Assembly: GCA_902784165.1 (NCBI GenBank)
Contig: CACZTL010000079.1
Span: forward strand, 1 to 32,629
DNA: 32,629 bases
From: an uncultured Lachnospiraceae bacterium
GTDB lineage: Bacteria > Bacillota > Clostridia > Lachnospirales > Lachnospiraceae
Direction of reading: 5' to 3'
The first letter of the stretch is position 1, and every line of letters begins with the position of its first letter. The notes beneath the pieces are model-generated. The model had not been told where the DNA came from, did no database searches, and saw only the letters and a list, made by a program, of their open reading frames with translations. A program made the position numbers and the translations under genes. Positions 17,289 to 24,365 of the stretch are shown here, piece after piece.

Positions 17289-18800
17289 TTACAACTCAGT
17301 CTTCTTCAGTTTCTTAAATTCCTCTATCTCTTCCCTGAGATTCTTGCTTCTCTCATGCAGCATAAGCTTTTGATTGTACTGATAATACTTGTCACACCCG
17401 TTATCGGTAATAAACTTAGCCACTGCTTTATTCACCGTCAGCTCCGTGATAAGAAGAAGCATTTCATTATCGTCTCCGAAAGCCCTTTCGGTAAAATCAA
17501 AAGCATTTTCAAGTTCTTTACCCATAGCGGCATCTGCTTCTTTAGAAGCTGTAACGAGCTCATTAAAATTACCTTTCAAAAGCTCAAATGCTTCAGCGCC
17601 TGTTACGCCGGCAAGTTTTATCTTCTGGATATTATCTTCTAAGAAACTTGTTCTGAAGCGGTTTGCTCTTCTTCGCTCATGTGAAAGACCGCTTGCCGCT
17701 TCTTCCCTAAACGCCTCTTTGTTCAACTCATCAATGATCTCTGTCAGACGTGCCGGAATATCTCCTTCATTACCTACGGTTTTCAGCTTTTCAAGAAGTC
17801 CTTTAAGAGCCTCTTTTCTTTCTACGCAGGCTCTTATGCCCGGTCTGAGCGCTTCTATGATAAGCCCTATAACCGTGGTACGCTCGTCAAACGCAGCTTC
17901 CTTCGCCCTGCTTATTGCAGCCTCATCTGCGCCGTTTTCAAGGATATTTCTGATACCGTAATCCGTCTTATATTTTTCATAAAGCTCATAATAAGTAGCA
18001 AACTCGCCGGCGACTCTCTTATCCCTTATATACTGACCGATAAGCGCTTCATCTACCTTAAAGCCCTTTTCCTCATAGAGATATATAGCCTCGGACAGAT
18101 CCTCCCAGCCACGCGCAGTTACATAGACCTTGCCGTCAACAGTATTTTCGATATGGTAAAAGTCGTCTTTCTTTATATCGAGATAACTCATTATAGAATT
18201 GTGAAGACCTTTCTGCTCGGCGTATATCTTCCATACGTCATAATCCGCCTCAGCCTCCATAACCTTGAGTCGGTCCATAGTCACAACATCAAACTCGTGA
18301 ACCGATCTGTTATACTCAGGGGGATTTCCCGCAGTGCAGATGACCCACCCTTCAGGCACTCGGTGATTGCCAAATGTTTTATACTGGAGGAACTGAAGCA
18401 TGGAGGGCGCCAGTGTCTCTGAAACACAGTTGATCTCATCAAGAAAAAGGATACCTTCTTTCTTTCCGCTTTTCTCCATGATCTCGTACACTGTGGCTAT
18501 GATCTCACTCATGGTATATTCACTGACATTTACCTTCTCACCGCCGTAATCCTTCTCAACTATAAACGGCAGACCCAGAGCCGATTGTCTCGTGTGATGC
18601 GTCATAGAGTATGACACGATCGCTATGTCAAGCTCCTTTGCTATCTGCTCCATGATTGCCGTTTTCCCTATACCGGGCGCTCCGATAAGAAAAACCGGTC
18701 TTTGCTTCTCGATCGGAATCTTATAATTTCCGAACTCATCCTTTGCAAGATATATGCTTACTGACTGTTTTATCTGATTTTTTGCTTCTTTTATATTCAC
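17289..18800 (-). CDS. MoxR-like AAA+ ATPase (AAA_5 type)
   Basis: 503 residues starting at a GTG (18800). Walker A GAPGIGKT (40-47), Walker B LFLDE (118-122) and sensor-1 TAGNPPEYN (156-164) define an AAA+ module of the MoxR/dynein-related group. Residues about 170-300 hold the lid region and 300-503 are a long, charged helical region with possible coiled coils. MoxR ATPases typically act as chaperones together with a VWA-domain protein, and here a VWA protein lies directly upstream and an LRR protein directly downstream. Palindromic copy 7 separates it from the VWA gene. ATPase activity is likely; client is unknown. Confidence 0.9.
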   Translation of the reverse strand: MNIKEAKNQIKQSVSIYLAKDEFGNYKIPIEKQRPVFLIGAPGIGKTAIMEQIAKELDIAIVSYSMTHHTRQSALGLPFIVEKDYGGEKVNVSEYTMSEIIATVYEIMEKSGKKEGILFLDEINCVSETLAPSMLQFLQYKTFGNHRVPEGWVICTAGNPPEYNRSVHEFDVVTMDRLKVMEAEADYDVWKIYAEQKGLHNSIMSYLDIKKDDFYHIENTVDGKVYVTARGWEDLSEAIYLYEEKGFKVDEALIGQYIRDKRVAGEFATYYELYEKYKTDYGIRNILENGADEAAISRAKEAAFDERTTVIGLIIEALRPGIRACVERKEALKGLLEKLKTVGNEGDIPARLTEIIDELNKEAFREEAASGLSHERRRANRFRTSFLEDNIQKIKLAGVTGAEAFELLKGNFNELVTASKEADAAMGKELENAFDFTERAFGDDNEMLLLITELTVNKAVAKFITDNGCDKYYQYNQKLMLHERSKNLREEIEEFKKLKKTEL

Positions 18801-18830
18801 TTTATTTGCCTCGCTTTATTCTTTTTTTTT

Positions 18831-18898
18831 GTGTGTCAGATGGGGACAGTCCCTTTGTGTCAGTCCTGACACAAAGGGACTGTCCCCATCTGACACAC
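18831..18898. repeat. Palindromic intergenic element, copy 7
   Basis: Perfect 33-bp arms (18831-18863 and 18866-18898) with a TC centre; spacer variant GAT in both arms. It lies between the VWA gene and the AAA+ gene inside what appears to be one operon. The stop codon of the VWA gene is 14 bp away. Confidence 0.95.
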
Positions 18899-18912
18899 TT
18901 TTCGCACCCCGT

Positions 18913-20370
18913 TTACTCCTCAAGATCATCCCTGCTGACCATCCTCCCGATTGCCCAGTCGGGGATCTGCGGTATATCATCCTCCTGCGGCATGATTATA
19001 AACGCCGTCTTGAACTTAGGCTCCTTTTCAGGAAATATCCCAAGTCCGTCCGTAAAATAAATAAGTCCCCTGAGATCAGTAAATACACCGCCTTTCCTCA
19101 TGCGTTCCACATGCTGGAACACCGGCCGGAAATCCGTGCCTCCGGAGCCGATCACATTTACATTCTGTATATATCGCTCAAAAGCTTCATCCGAAAGTAT
19201 CTCGGCATCATCTTGTATCTGGTTATCACACTGGATAATGCGTACATTCATCTTTGTTCCGAACACTTCCGTACGCTTAAGGATTGAATACGTCCGCCTC
19301 AGGAAATTCTTGACTACCCTGCCGCGGCATGAACCCGAAGTATCTATAGCGATAACAAAATCGTATATCTTCAGCGACTCCTTGTATTCAAGAGGCTCTA
19401 TAAGCGGCATATTGCCGTATTCATTCAGGCCGTAGGTATAATAAATATAGTCAAACTCGTCGTTATTTACTTTTACCTCTTCGGTGATCTTAGCAAAACG
19501 CATAAGAAATTCCGTGTAATCGTAATCATCGCCGGTAACTGAACCGATGTAATCTGTTACAGAGCCGGGGGATATTCCGAAGCCCTGCTCAAGCACGTCC
19601 TTGTCTTTTTTTACATTTTCAAAAATGCGGCTCCATTCAGCGCCTGCCTGGTCTATTTCATTTTCATTACAGTCAAAAAGAAAAAGACCCTCGTAAAACT
19701 CGAGTTCCCTGCTTGCCCAGATGGTATGCGTATCACGCTTGAAAAGATCTGAGCGCGACATCCATTCTGACGCATCCGTTTTGTCATTTAACATATGCGT
19801 ATAAATGACCTCGGCATTCATCTTTCTGCACTTTTTTCTTATGACGTCACACAAAACCTCTCTTTCCGGATCCTTCTCAAGCGCGATCTCGCTTATGCCA
19901 AGCTCCATGATCTCCCGCTCAACCGCAACATCACAGGCAAAATCCCAAAGCGGCTTTTGGAGAACCTCATATCTGTAGGTGTGTTGATAAAGGCAGTGAA
20001 ATATGGTGTGAAGAATGAGTCTGGACAGCTTAGCAGGATTTTGCTCAAACATATCTATGACCAGGTCCGCATCACAGATTATCTCTTTGGTCGTCGTCGC
20101 AAAGCCGCCTATGTGATCTTCTTCGACCAGCTTGGGCTCGTAAAACTTTACGGGCATCTTCAGAATGGCTCTGTTAAAATACGGAAGGTGTATGATAAGC
20201 TCGTCTCTCGCAAAATCAATAAGCTTTAGCGCGAGCTGCTCTCTGTAGTGCTTGGACTGTGCCGCCTCTACCGACTCCTGCTTCTTTGCCGGATCGCTTG
20301 TCAGTAATTCTGCAAATGTAATATCCGTTGTTTTAAGCTTGAAGGGCTTTGTGTTGTTAGCTTTGTTCAT
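18913..20370 (-). CDS. VWA-like protein with N-terminal pseudo-metallopeptidase domain (DUF2201 type)
   Basis: 485 residues. The N-terminal part matches the putative metallopeptidase domain seen in DUF2201 proteins; the expected HExxH helix reads HTIFH (121-125), so both His remain but the catalytic Glu is Thr, followed by FACDVAVE (144-151). The C-terminal VWA-like domain has the MIDAS residues: DTSGS (343-347), GGTD (411-414 region) and FTDG (439-442). Such proteins pair with MoxR-type AAA+ ATPases, and one is encoded next. AGG lies eight bases before ATG 20370. It is the first gene of the cluster that leads through the AAA+ and LRR genes to addBA; no convincing promoter was found in the 130 bp upstream. 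Loss of the Glu argues against peptidase activity. Confidence 0.88.
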   Translation of the reverse strand: MNKANNTKPFKLKTTDITFAELLTSDPAKKQESVEAAQSKHYREQLALKLIDFARDELIIHLPYFNRAILKMPVKFYEPKLVEEDHIGGFATTTKEIICDADLVIDMFEQNPAKLSRLILHTIFHCLYQHTYRYEVLQKPLWDFACDVAVEREIMELGISEIALEKDPEREVLCDVIRKKCRKMNAEVIYTHMLNDKTDASEWMSRSDLFKRDTHTIWASRELEFYEGLFLFDCNENEIDQAGAEWSRIFENVKKDKDVLEQGFGISPGSVTDYIGSVTGDDYDYTEFLMRFAKITEEVKVNNDEFDYIYYTYGLNEYGNMPLIEPLEYKESLKIYDFVIAIDTSGSCRGRVVKNFLRRTYSILKRTEVFGTKMNVRIIQCDNQIQDDAEILSDEAFERYIQNVNVIGSGGTDFRPVFQHVERMRKGGVFTDLRGLIYFTDGLGIFPEKEPKFKTAFIIMPQEDDIPQIPDWAIGRMVSRDDLEE

Positions 20371-20498
20371 ATAGGTTACCTGTTTCTTTTTTCATATATT
20401 AGAGTACAATATACCAGTTATCATTAATTTATGCTTTTGTTTTCATGTAACAGATGTAGTTATGTGTGTATTTCAAGTTTCCTGTCAGTATAGCTGCT

Positions 20499-21068
20499 TT
20501 AAAACATATCCAAAATATCAGCAGTTTTTATAATGTGACAAAAAATATCTTTCTCTGTTTCTTCTCTTTCTCTGGGAAAATAAATAAATCCCTGTGATTC
20601 ATAATACCTGAATAATGCGTCTGCGCCATTATGCTCCACATACACGATCATGCTGGGTATATATTTACTCATATTGCGTATATAGTTAAATATCAGACTC
20701 ATAAGATCCGAACCACTTAATGTCGTTTCCACATTTTCGTTTTTCCCAAGCTGACCTATTAGGATTGCCGGAATTATATTTCCATTTGTTTGGGATGAGC
20801 CGAAAAATCGTTTTTTTTGAGATGAATTGAGTTTTTCTTCCAAAACAAAGGACTTAGTTGATACAGCGTAATATCCGACAACATTGTTATTTTCAAAAAT
20901 CAGAACTGTCCTGGACAGCCCTTTTCTTTCATTTATCACAGCTTTGTATTTTATAAAATCTTCCACCTCAGAATTCTTCCTGCAAACAAAATCGGAGAGA
21001 ACAAGAGAAACCTGCTCTTCTCCGAATTGTTCAAGAAGCTCTGTCAGTCCAGCCTCTTCGAAAATCAT
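20499..21068 (-). CDS. GNAT-fold acetyltransferase, probable toxin of a toxin-antitoxin pair
   Basis: 189 residues with GNAT features: NNVVGYYAVSTKSFVL (central strands), PAILIGQLGKN, the position that usually precedes the acetyl-CoA loop, and ADALFRYYESQGFIYF at the C-terminus, the typical final helix and strand. The canonical R/QxxGxG/A loop is not obvious. The ATG overlaps the TGA stop of a 55-residue basic protein (ATGA), the layout of GNAT-type toxin-antitoxin modules such as TacAT-like pairs, in which the enzyme acetylates aminoacyl-tRNA. The locus is visibly more A+T-rich than its neighbours and has its own promoter, which suggests horizontal gain. Toxicity and target are inferred. Confidence 0.75.
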   Translation of the reverse strand: MIFEEAGLTELLEQFGEEQVSLVLSDFVCRKNSEVEDFIKYKAVINERKGLSRTVLIFENNNVVGYYAVSTKSFVLEEKLNSSQKKRFFGSSQTNGNIIPAILIGQLGKNENVETTLSGSDLMSLIFNYIRNMSKYIPSMIVYVEHNGADALFRYYESQGFIYFPREREETEKDIFCHIIKTADILDMF

Positions 21069-21232
21069 TTATTTCCCTCTCCAAATACTTTGGTGATAGT
21101 TTTTTGAGAAGCTTTTTTCACATTTACTTTGTTAAGCTTTTTCTTCTTTGTTTTTCTTTCTAAAATATCCAGTAACCTTTCAGTTTCTTCTTTATTCAGT
21201 TTCATTTCTCTTGTAAAACTCACTGTTGCCAT
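21065..21232 (-). CDS. Small basic protein, probable antitoxin for the GNAT toxin
   Basis: 55 residues from ATG 21232 (GGAAGG eight bases upstream; two further in-frame ATGs at 21235 and 21238 are closer). The N-terminus ATVSFTREMKLN looks like a beta-strand-led DNA-binding or ribbon-helix-helix start, followed by an amphipathic helix KEETERLLDILERKTKK and a Lys-rich tail ending KVFGEGNK. Its stop overlaps the toxin start by 4 bp. Antitoxins of GNAT toxins bind the operator and the toxin. An extended -10 promoter and repeats that could be operators lie directly upstream. Gene reality is well supported by the ribosome site, promoter and overlap; function is inferred. Confidence 0.7.
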   Translation of the reverse strand: MATVSFTREMKLNKEETERLLDILERKTKKKKLNKVNVKKASQKTITKVFGEGNK

Positions 21233-21255
21233 CATCATCACCTTCCTTTCAATTG

Positions 21256-21264
21256 ATTATATCA
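21256..21264 (-). promoter_or_regulatory. Extended -10 promoter of the toxin-antitoxin pair
   Basis: Minus strand TGATATAAT: TATAAT at 21256-21261 with an upstream TG at 21263-21264. No strong -35 box is present. A direct repeat TTATTGT-CGG-TTATTGT overlaps the spacer. The leader would be about 16 nt and includes GGAAGG. Confidence 0.6.
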
Positions 21265-21356
21265 CAATAACCGACAATAAATAAACAGCAAAAAGATAAT
21301 TGATTCTTAATTGATTTAGGTAAAACTTTTTTAGTCAAATGAAAATCCTATGTCTT

Positions 21357-21386
21357 ACCGTTGACTGCCCTTTTCCTGCCGATTAC
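21357..21386 (+). promoter_or_regulatory. Candidate LytTR-binding direct repeat
   Basis: ACCGTTGAC (21357-21365) and GCCGATTAC (21378-21386) match in six of nine positions and start 21 bp apart, two helical turns, which is the usual layout of LytTR-domain operators. They lie just upstream of the candidate promoter of the LytTR gene, fitting autoregulation. Assignment is inference. Confidence 0.4.
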
Positions 21387-21394
21387 CTGAGTTT

Positions 21395-21425
21395 ATGACA
21401 AAAACATTAAAAAATATCATATAAT
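21395..21425 (+). promoter_or_regulatory. Promoter of the LytTR/DUF3021 pair
   Basis: A perfect -10 box TATAAT (21420-21425) is preceded at 19 nt by ATGACA (21395-21400), a poor -35 with long spacing, as expected for a promoter that needs an activator bound just upstream. AAGGAGG (21434-21440) follows, seven bases before ATG 21448. Confidence 0.55.
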
Positions 21426-21447
21426 AGCGTCGTAAGGAGGTTAAGGC

Positions 21448-21888
21448 ATGAAGTTCAGACTTATCATAGACAGAGAGAAGGAGGAAGAGGTGGTTGCCAC
21501 AGTCCATAAGCGGACTGCGATCATTGACGAGATTGAGGCTCTGGTGACGGGCAGTGTCCCATCAGATCACATCGCCGCATACAGTGATGACGAAATACGG
21601 CTTCTGAGCTTAAATGAGGTTGACTGTATCACTGTCATCACCGGCAAGACCTATGCAGTAGGCATCGACGGAAAAAAATATATGCTGCGTAAAAGACTTT
21701 ATGAGATCGAAGAGTATCTTCCCCCTGATTTCATAAGGATAAATAAGTCCTCTATCGGAAACCGGAAACGCATCAGGCGCTTTATCACTACTGTTTCAGG
21801 AGGAGTGGACGCCGAGTTTAAAAGCGGGTTCACCGACTATGTTTCAAGAAGGTGCTTTGCTGATATAAAAAGGAGGCTGGGATTATGA
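21448..21888 (+). CDS. LytTR-domain DNA-binding regulator
   Basis: 146 residues without a receiver domain. The C-terminal two-thirds is a LytTR DNA-binding domain: VDCITVITGKTYAVG, then YMLRKRLYEIEEYLPPDFIRINKSSIGN, matching the LytTR core with the conserved FIRINKS strand and ending with DYVSRRCFADIKRRLGL. A strong AAGGAGG ribosome site sets the start. Its stop overlaps the ATG of a DUF3021 membrane protein by 4 bp; such LytTR plus membrane-inhibitor pairs are known as LytTR regulatory systems, in which the membrane partner holds the regulator inactive. Likely an autoregulator; target genes are not visible in the window. Confidence 0.93.
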   Translation: MKFRLIIDREKEEEVVATVHKRTAIIDEIEALVTGSVPSDHIAAYSDDEIRLLSLNEVDCITVITGKTYAVGIDGKKYMLRKRLYEIEEYLPPDFIRINKSSIGNRKRIRRFITTVSGGVDAEFKSGFTDYVSRRCFADIKRRLGL

Positions 21889-22295
21889 CTTTTTTAAAAG
21901 AATTTATTTTAAGAGGCTTTACTGCAGCATGGGCGGGACCCGTGATACTTGCCATCGTTTATGCTGCGTTAAACAGCGCAGGGGTAGTCAGCTCTGTAAC
22001 TGTAGATAAGCTTTTTACCGCGGTGATCAGCTCCGTGGTGATGGCATTTATTGCCGGCGGCATCAGCTGTATTTACAAAACTGAACGGCTGCCCATTGCA
22101 TTTGCGGCGATAATACACATGTTAGTGCTGTATTTTGATTATCTTGCGTTTTACCTGATAAACGGATACTTAGCTACAGGCGCTGTCTGGATATTTACGG
22201 TCATCTTTGCCGCAGGTTTCCTTGTGGTGTGGCTGGTTATATATCTTGTCACAAGACGACGGGTGAAACGAATGAATAAAAAAATAAACGGGTAA
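21885..22295 (+). CDS. DUF3021 family membrane protein, partner of the LytTR regulator
   Basis: 136 residues with four predicted membrane helices: about 9-31, 44-64, 71-93 and 98-121, then a basic tail RRRVKRMNKKING at the cytoplasmic side. N-terminal LKEFILRGFTAAWAGPVILAIVY and the four-helix layout match DUF3021. It is translationally coupled to the LytTR gene (ATGA overlap), and DUF3021 proteins act as membrane-bound inhibitors or sensors for such regulators. The signal it responds to is unknown. A bidirectional terminator follows 25 bp after the stop. Confidence 0.88.
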   Translation: MTFLKEFILRGFTAAWAGPVILAIVYAALNSAGVVSSVTVDKLFTAVISSVVMAFIAGGISCIYKTERLPIAFAAIIHMLVLYFDYLAFYLINGYLATGAVWIFTVIFAAGFLVVWLVIYLVTRRRVKRMNKKING

Positions 22296-22320
22296 TTGTA
22301 TTTAAATTTACATCTTTAAT

Positions 22321-22346
22321 AAAAAAACACCGAGCGGTGTTTTTTT
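22321..22346. terminator. Bidirectional rho-independent terminator between DUF3021 and crcB
   Basis: AAAAAAACACCG (22321-22332), loop AG, CGGTGTTTTTTT (22335-22346): a perfect 12-bp stem with A/T tracts on both sides. It serves the plus-strand LytTR operon and the minus-strand crcB; the crcB stop codon overlaps its right end. Confidence 0.92.
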
Positions 22347-22710
22347 ATTTGACAAGCAGTGCCAGTTTTTTACCGATGAAGATACCGAATATACAGCAGG
22401 CTGCACTGAGTGCTGCATATATACCTCCTGTCACATAATCCTTGTTCTGAAACAGATTATACGTCTCAAGCGAAAAAGTTGAGAACGTGGTAAAACCACC
22501 ACATACTCCTGTTTTTAAGAAGAGTACTGCATTAGGCGACATATCGTTTTTGCTTTCTGCCACTCCTACGATAAATCCGATAAGTATGGCTCCCAAAACA
22601 TTCGTAATAAACGTCAGAGTCGGAAACGCAGTTTTACATGGTATAAGGCTGATTGCATATCTTCCCATCGCTCCTACCGCTCCGCCAAGTGCAACAAATA
22701 AAAATCCCAT
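22345..22710 (-). CDS. crcB: Fluoride ion channel CrcB/FluC
   Basis: 121 residues, the normal FluC length, with four membrane helices. Family motifs: GGAVGAMGRY (8-17 region), NVLGAILIGF, and the Phe-box region KTGVCGGFTTFSTFSLE. FluC dimers export fluoride through the inner membrane. The start is ATG 22710 with GAGGAG nine bases upstream; a longer frame begins at 22794 but lacks a ribosome site and adds no family-like sequence. It lies 84 bp after hisS. No fluoride riboswitch fold was recognised in that gap. Confidence 0.93.
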   Translation of the reverse strand: MGFLFVALGGAVGAMGRYAISLIPCKTAFPTLTFITNVLGAILIGFIVGVAESKNDMSPNAVLFLKTGVCGGFTTFSTFSLETYNLFQNKDYVTGGIYAALSAACCIFGIFIGKKLALLVK

Positions 22711-22764
22711 GTTTCTTCTCCTCAATCCGAGTCCCACCCAATAAGGTCTATGTTCTTTATATCG

Positions 22765-22791
22765 CCCCCTGTCTCGCGTCCCCCCTGTCTC
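22765..22791. repeat. Short direct repeat CCCCCTGTCTC x2 between hisS and crcB
   Basis: CCCCCTGTCTC occurs at 22765-22775 and 22781-22791, start to start 16 bp. It is G/C-biased on one strand and unlike nearby intergenic DNA. It may be a decayed member of another small repeat family; no function is evident. Confidence 0.6.
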
Positions 22792-22794
22792 CAA

Positions 22795-24048
22795 TTAGCT
22801 TTCAAACATCTTAACTTCGTCACTTTCCCCTACGATAACAAACCCGTCATACCCGTATTTCTCAAGGTTATCAATAAACTTACCTGTTTTTTTAGGTCTT
22901 GAGTACAGGCAGGCGTTGTTTCCTTCTCTTCTAAGCTCATCTGCTTTCTTTACTGCAGCCCTGAAGTCTTCTTCATTGTAAAGAACCGCTATCCTCTTTC
23001 TGCCTGCGGGGAGCTTTATTTCCCCCTCTGTCAAGATAGCAAATATCCTCTCGAAGCCTATAGAAAAGCCCACGGCGGGTATGTCTTCGTTTAAGAACTT
23101 TCCGATAAGCCTGTCATACCTTCCGCCTCCGGCAACTGAACCGGAAAACTCGTCGCTGACCACCTCAAATACCGTACCGGTATAGTAGCCCTGTCCGCGC
23201 ACAAGAGAAAGATCAAACTCCGTCTTTACGCTGCCGCCGCTAAGCTCGGCCACATCTGCCATAACCCTCTCCAGATCTTCGGCAGGAGTTTTGTCTGTCA
23301 GCTTGCTCTTTATATAATCAAGTGTAAGCTCCCCGCCGGATATCAAATCCTTAAATGCGGCGATCACATTTGCAGATAAGCCCTTTTCCTCAAGCTCTGC
23401 GCAGACTCCCTCTATCCCGACCTTGTCCATCTTGTCAAATGTGATGCACACGGATTCAAGATCATTTTTTTCAAAGCCCGTGTCTAACAGCACGGCGTGA
23501 AGCAGACGCCTGTCATTTAACCGAACCCTGAAATCTTTTAGCCCGATGGCGGTGAGCGCTTTGGCTGTAGTGAGGATAAGCTCCACCTCAGCCGTGTTGG
23601 AATCACTTCCGATGATGTCTATATCGCACTGAATAAATTCCCTGAGACGCCCCTTCTGCGGCCGCTCTGCCCTGTAGACCCTGTCTATCTGGATAAATTT
23701 GGCAGGCAGGATCAGCTTTGCCTTGTTATTTGCAAAGTAACGGGTAAGGGGCAGTGTAAGATCATAACGAAGTCCCAGATCATAAAGGTCCTTTACATTT
23801 GCATCAGTTAGACCTTCTTCGATGACCTTATCAAGCTTGTCCCCTCTTTTAAGAATATTAAAGATAAGGCTTAAATTCTCGCCGCCGTCGCTCTTGTCAA
23901 GGTTCTCTGCATCCTCTATAGCAGGTGTGTAAATGTGCTCAAAGCCGTTTTCTGTGTATATATCAAGTATCGTTTTTTTCAGGTAATCCCTAAGAGCCGC
24001 CTCGCGCGGCAGGTAGTCGTTAGTTCCTTTAACCGGTGTAATCTTCAT
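22795..24048 (-). CDS. hisS: Histidyl-tRNA synthetase
   Basis: 417 residues from ATG 24048. Class II motifs: KGTNDYLPRE at the N-terminus, RYDLTLPLTRYFAN and QIDRVYRAERPQKGRLREFI (motif 2), the histidine-binding LVRGQGYYTGTVFEV, and AVGFSIGFERI (motif 3). The C-terminal anticodon-binding domain begins RKRIAVLYNEEDF and is somewhat short, ending VGESDEVKMFES. The enzyme charges tRNA-His. An upstream extension of the frame to 24183 crosses a repeat fragment and is not used. A candidate promoter is at 24084-24112. No T-box leader was recognised. It lies between crcB and the end of the purine operon. Confidence 0.96.
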   Translation of the reverse strand: MKITPVKGTNDYLPREAALRDYLKKTILDIYTENGFEHIYTPAIEDAENLDKSDGGENLSLIFNILKRGDKLDKVIEEGLTDANVKDLYDLGLRYDLTLPLTRYFANNKAKLILPAKFIQIDRVYRAERPQKGRLREFIQCDIDIIGSDSNTAEVELILTTAKALTAIGLKDFRVRLNDRRLLHAVLLDTGFEKNDLESVCITFDKMDKVGIEGVCAELEEKGLSANVIAAFKDLISGGELTLDYIKSKLTDKTPAEDLERVMADVAELSGGSVKTEFDLSLVRGQGYYTGTVFEVVSDEFSGSVAGGGRYDRLIGKFLNEDIPAVGFSIGFERIFAILTEGEIKLPAGRKRIAVLYNEEDFRAAVKKADELRREGNNACLYSRPKKTGKFIDNLEKYGYDGFVIVGESDEVKMFES

Positions 24049-24083
24049 AATTGTTTTCTCTCTTTTTTTATAATGCTCTTGAT

Positions 24084-24112
24084 ACAATATCACAATACTG
24101 ATTAAGTGACAA
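24084..24112 (-). promoter_or_regulatory. Candidate hisS promoter
   Basis: Minus strand TTGTCA (24107-24112), 17-nt spacer, TATTGT (24084-24089) with an extended TGA just before the -10. It would give a leader of about 29 nt to ATG 24048. Confidence 0.5.
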
Positions 24113-24126
24113 TAAGAATTATAAAA

Positions 24127-24149
24127 ACTGTCCCCATCCTGACACACTA
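24127..24149. repeat. Palindromic family, copy 8 (single-arm fragment)
   Basis: ACTGTCCCCATCCTGACACACTA is the outer part of one arm; the partner arm is absent. It marks an old or partial copy upstream of hisS. Confidence 0.8.
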
Positions 24150-24159
24150 TGCATAAGAC

Positions 24160-24210
24160 AAAAAAGAGGACGGTGTCCCGCACATTCCAATGCAGGTCCT
24201 GTCCTCTTTT
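24160..24210 (-). terminator. Terminator of the purine operon
   Basis: Stem AAAAGAGGAC (24162-24171) and GTCCTCTTTT (24201-24210) with an internal smaller hairpin CATT/AATG; read on the minus strand it ends in T6. It lies about 155 nt after the purD stop. Confidence 0.65.
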
Positions 24211-24365
24211 CCAGATTATAACTTAATTATTTCTTACTATTCAAGAACTTTTTGGATTTTGTAATAATAAGCCTTTTAATTCTCTTTGAATATCTGAATT
24301 GCTTTTCTGACTCTTCGATACACTTATCCTGCTTAATCTTTTCCCTTTTTTCACTCCCACTGCTC

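Larger units (their letters stand above)
24049..24365. other. 317-bp gap between hisS and purD: promoter, repeat fragment, terminator
   Basis: From right to left this gap holds an unassigned A+T-rich stretch (24211-24365), a terminator for the purine operon (24160-24210), a fragment of the palindromic family (24127-24149) and the hisS promoter (24084-24112). In 24229-24365 a frame reading EKIKQDKCIEESEKQ and RIKRLIITKSKKFLNS follows in the +1 frame of purD, has no start codon and may be chance or a gene remnant. Confidence 0.5.

Noticed and set aside
18829-19287. Plus-strand frames starting with [11 protein letters not shown]-like peptides (also at 28324 and 6883)
   Set aside because: They begin in the palindromic elements and continue antisense to well-supported genes; the shared N-terminus is translated repeat.
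22711-22794. N-terminal extension of crcB and a fluoride riboswitch in the same gap
   Set aside because: The extension has no ribosome site or family similarity, and the gap does not fit the crcB motif fold as I know it.
24049-24210. T-box leader for hisS
   Set aside because: A TGGAA-like stretch and a T-run hairpin are present, but no T-box core (GGTGGNACCGCG type) was found, and the hairpin lies upstream of the likely hisS promoter.
24229-24365. Small lysine-rich protein gene after purD
   Set aside because: The best frame has no start codon and overlaps purD in the +1 frame; a 39-codon GTG frame in another register has no clear support.
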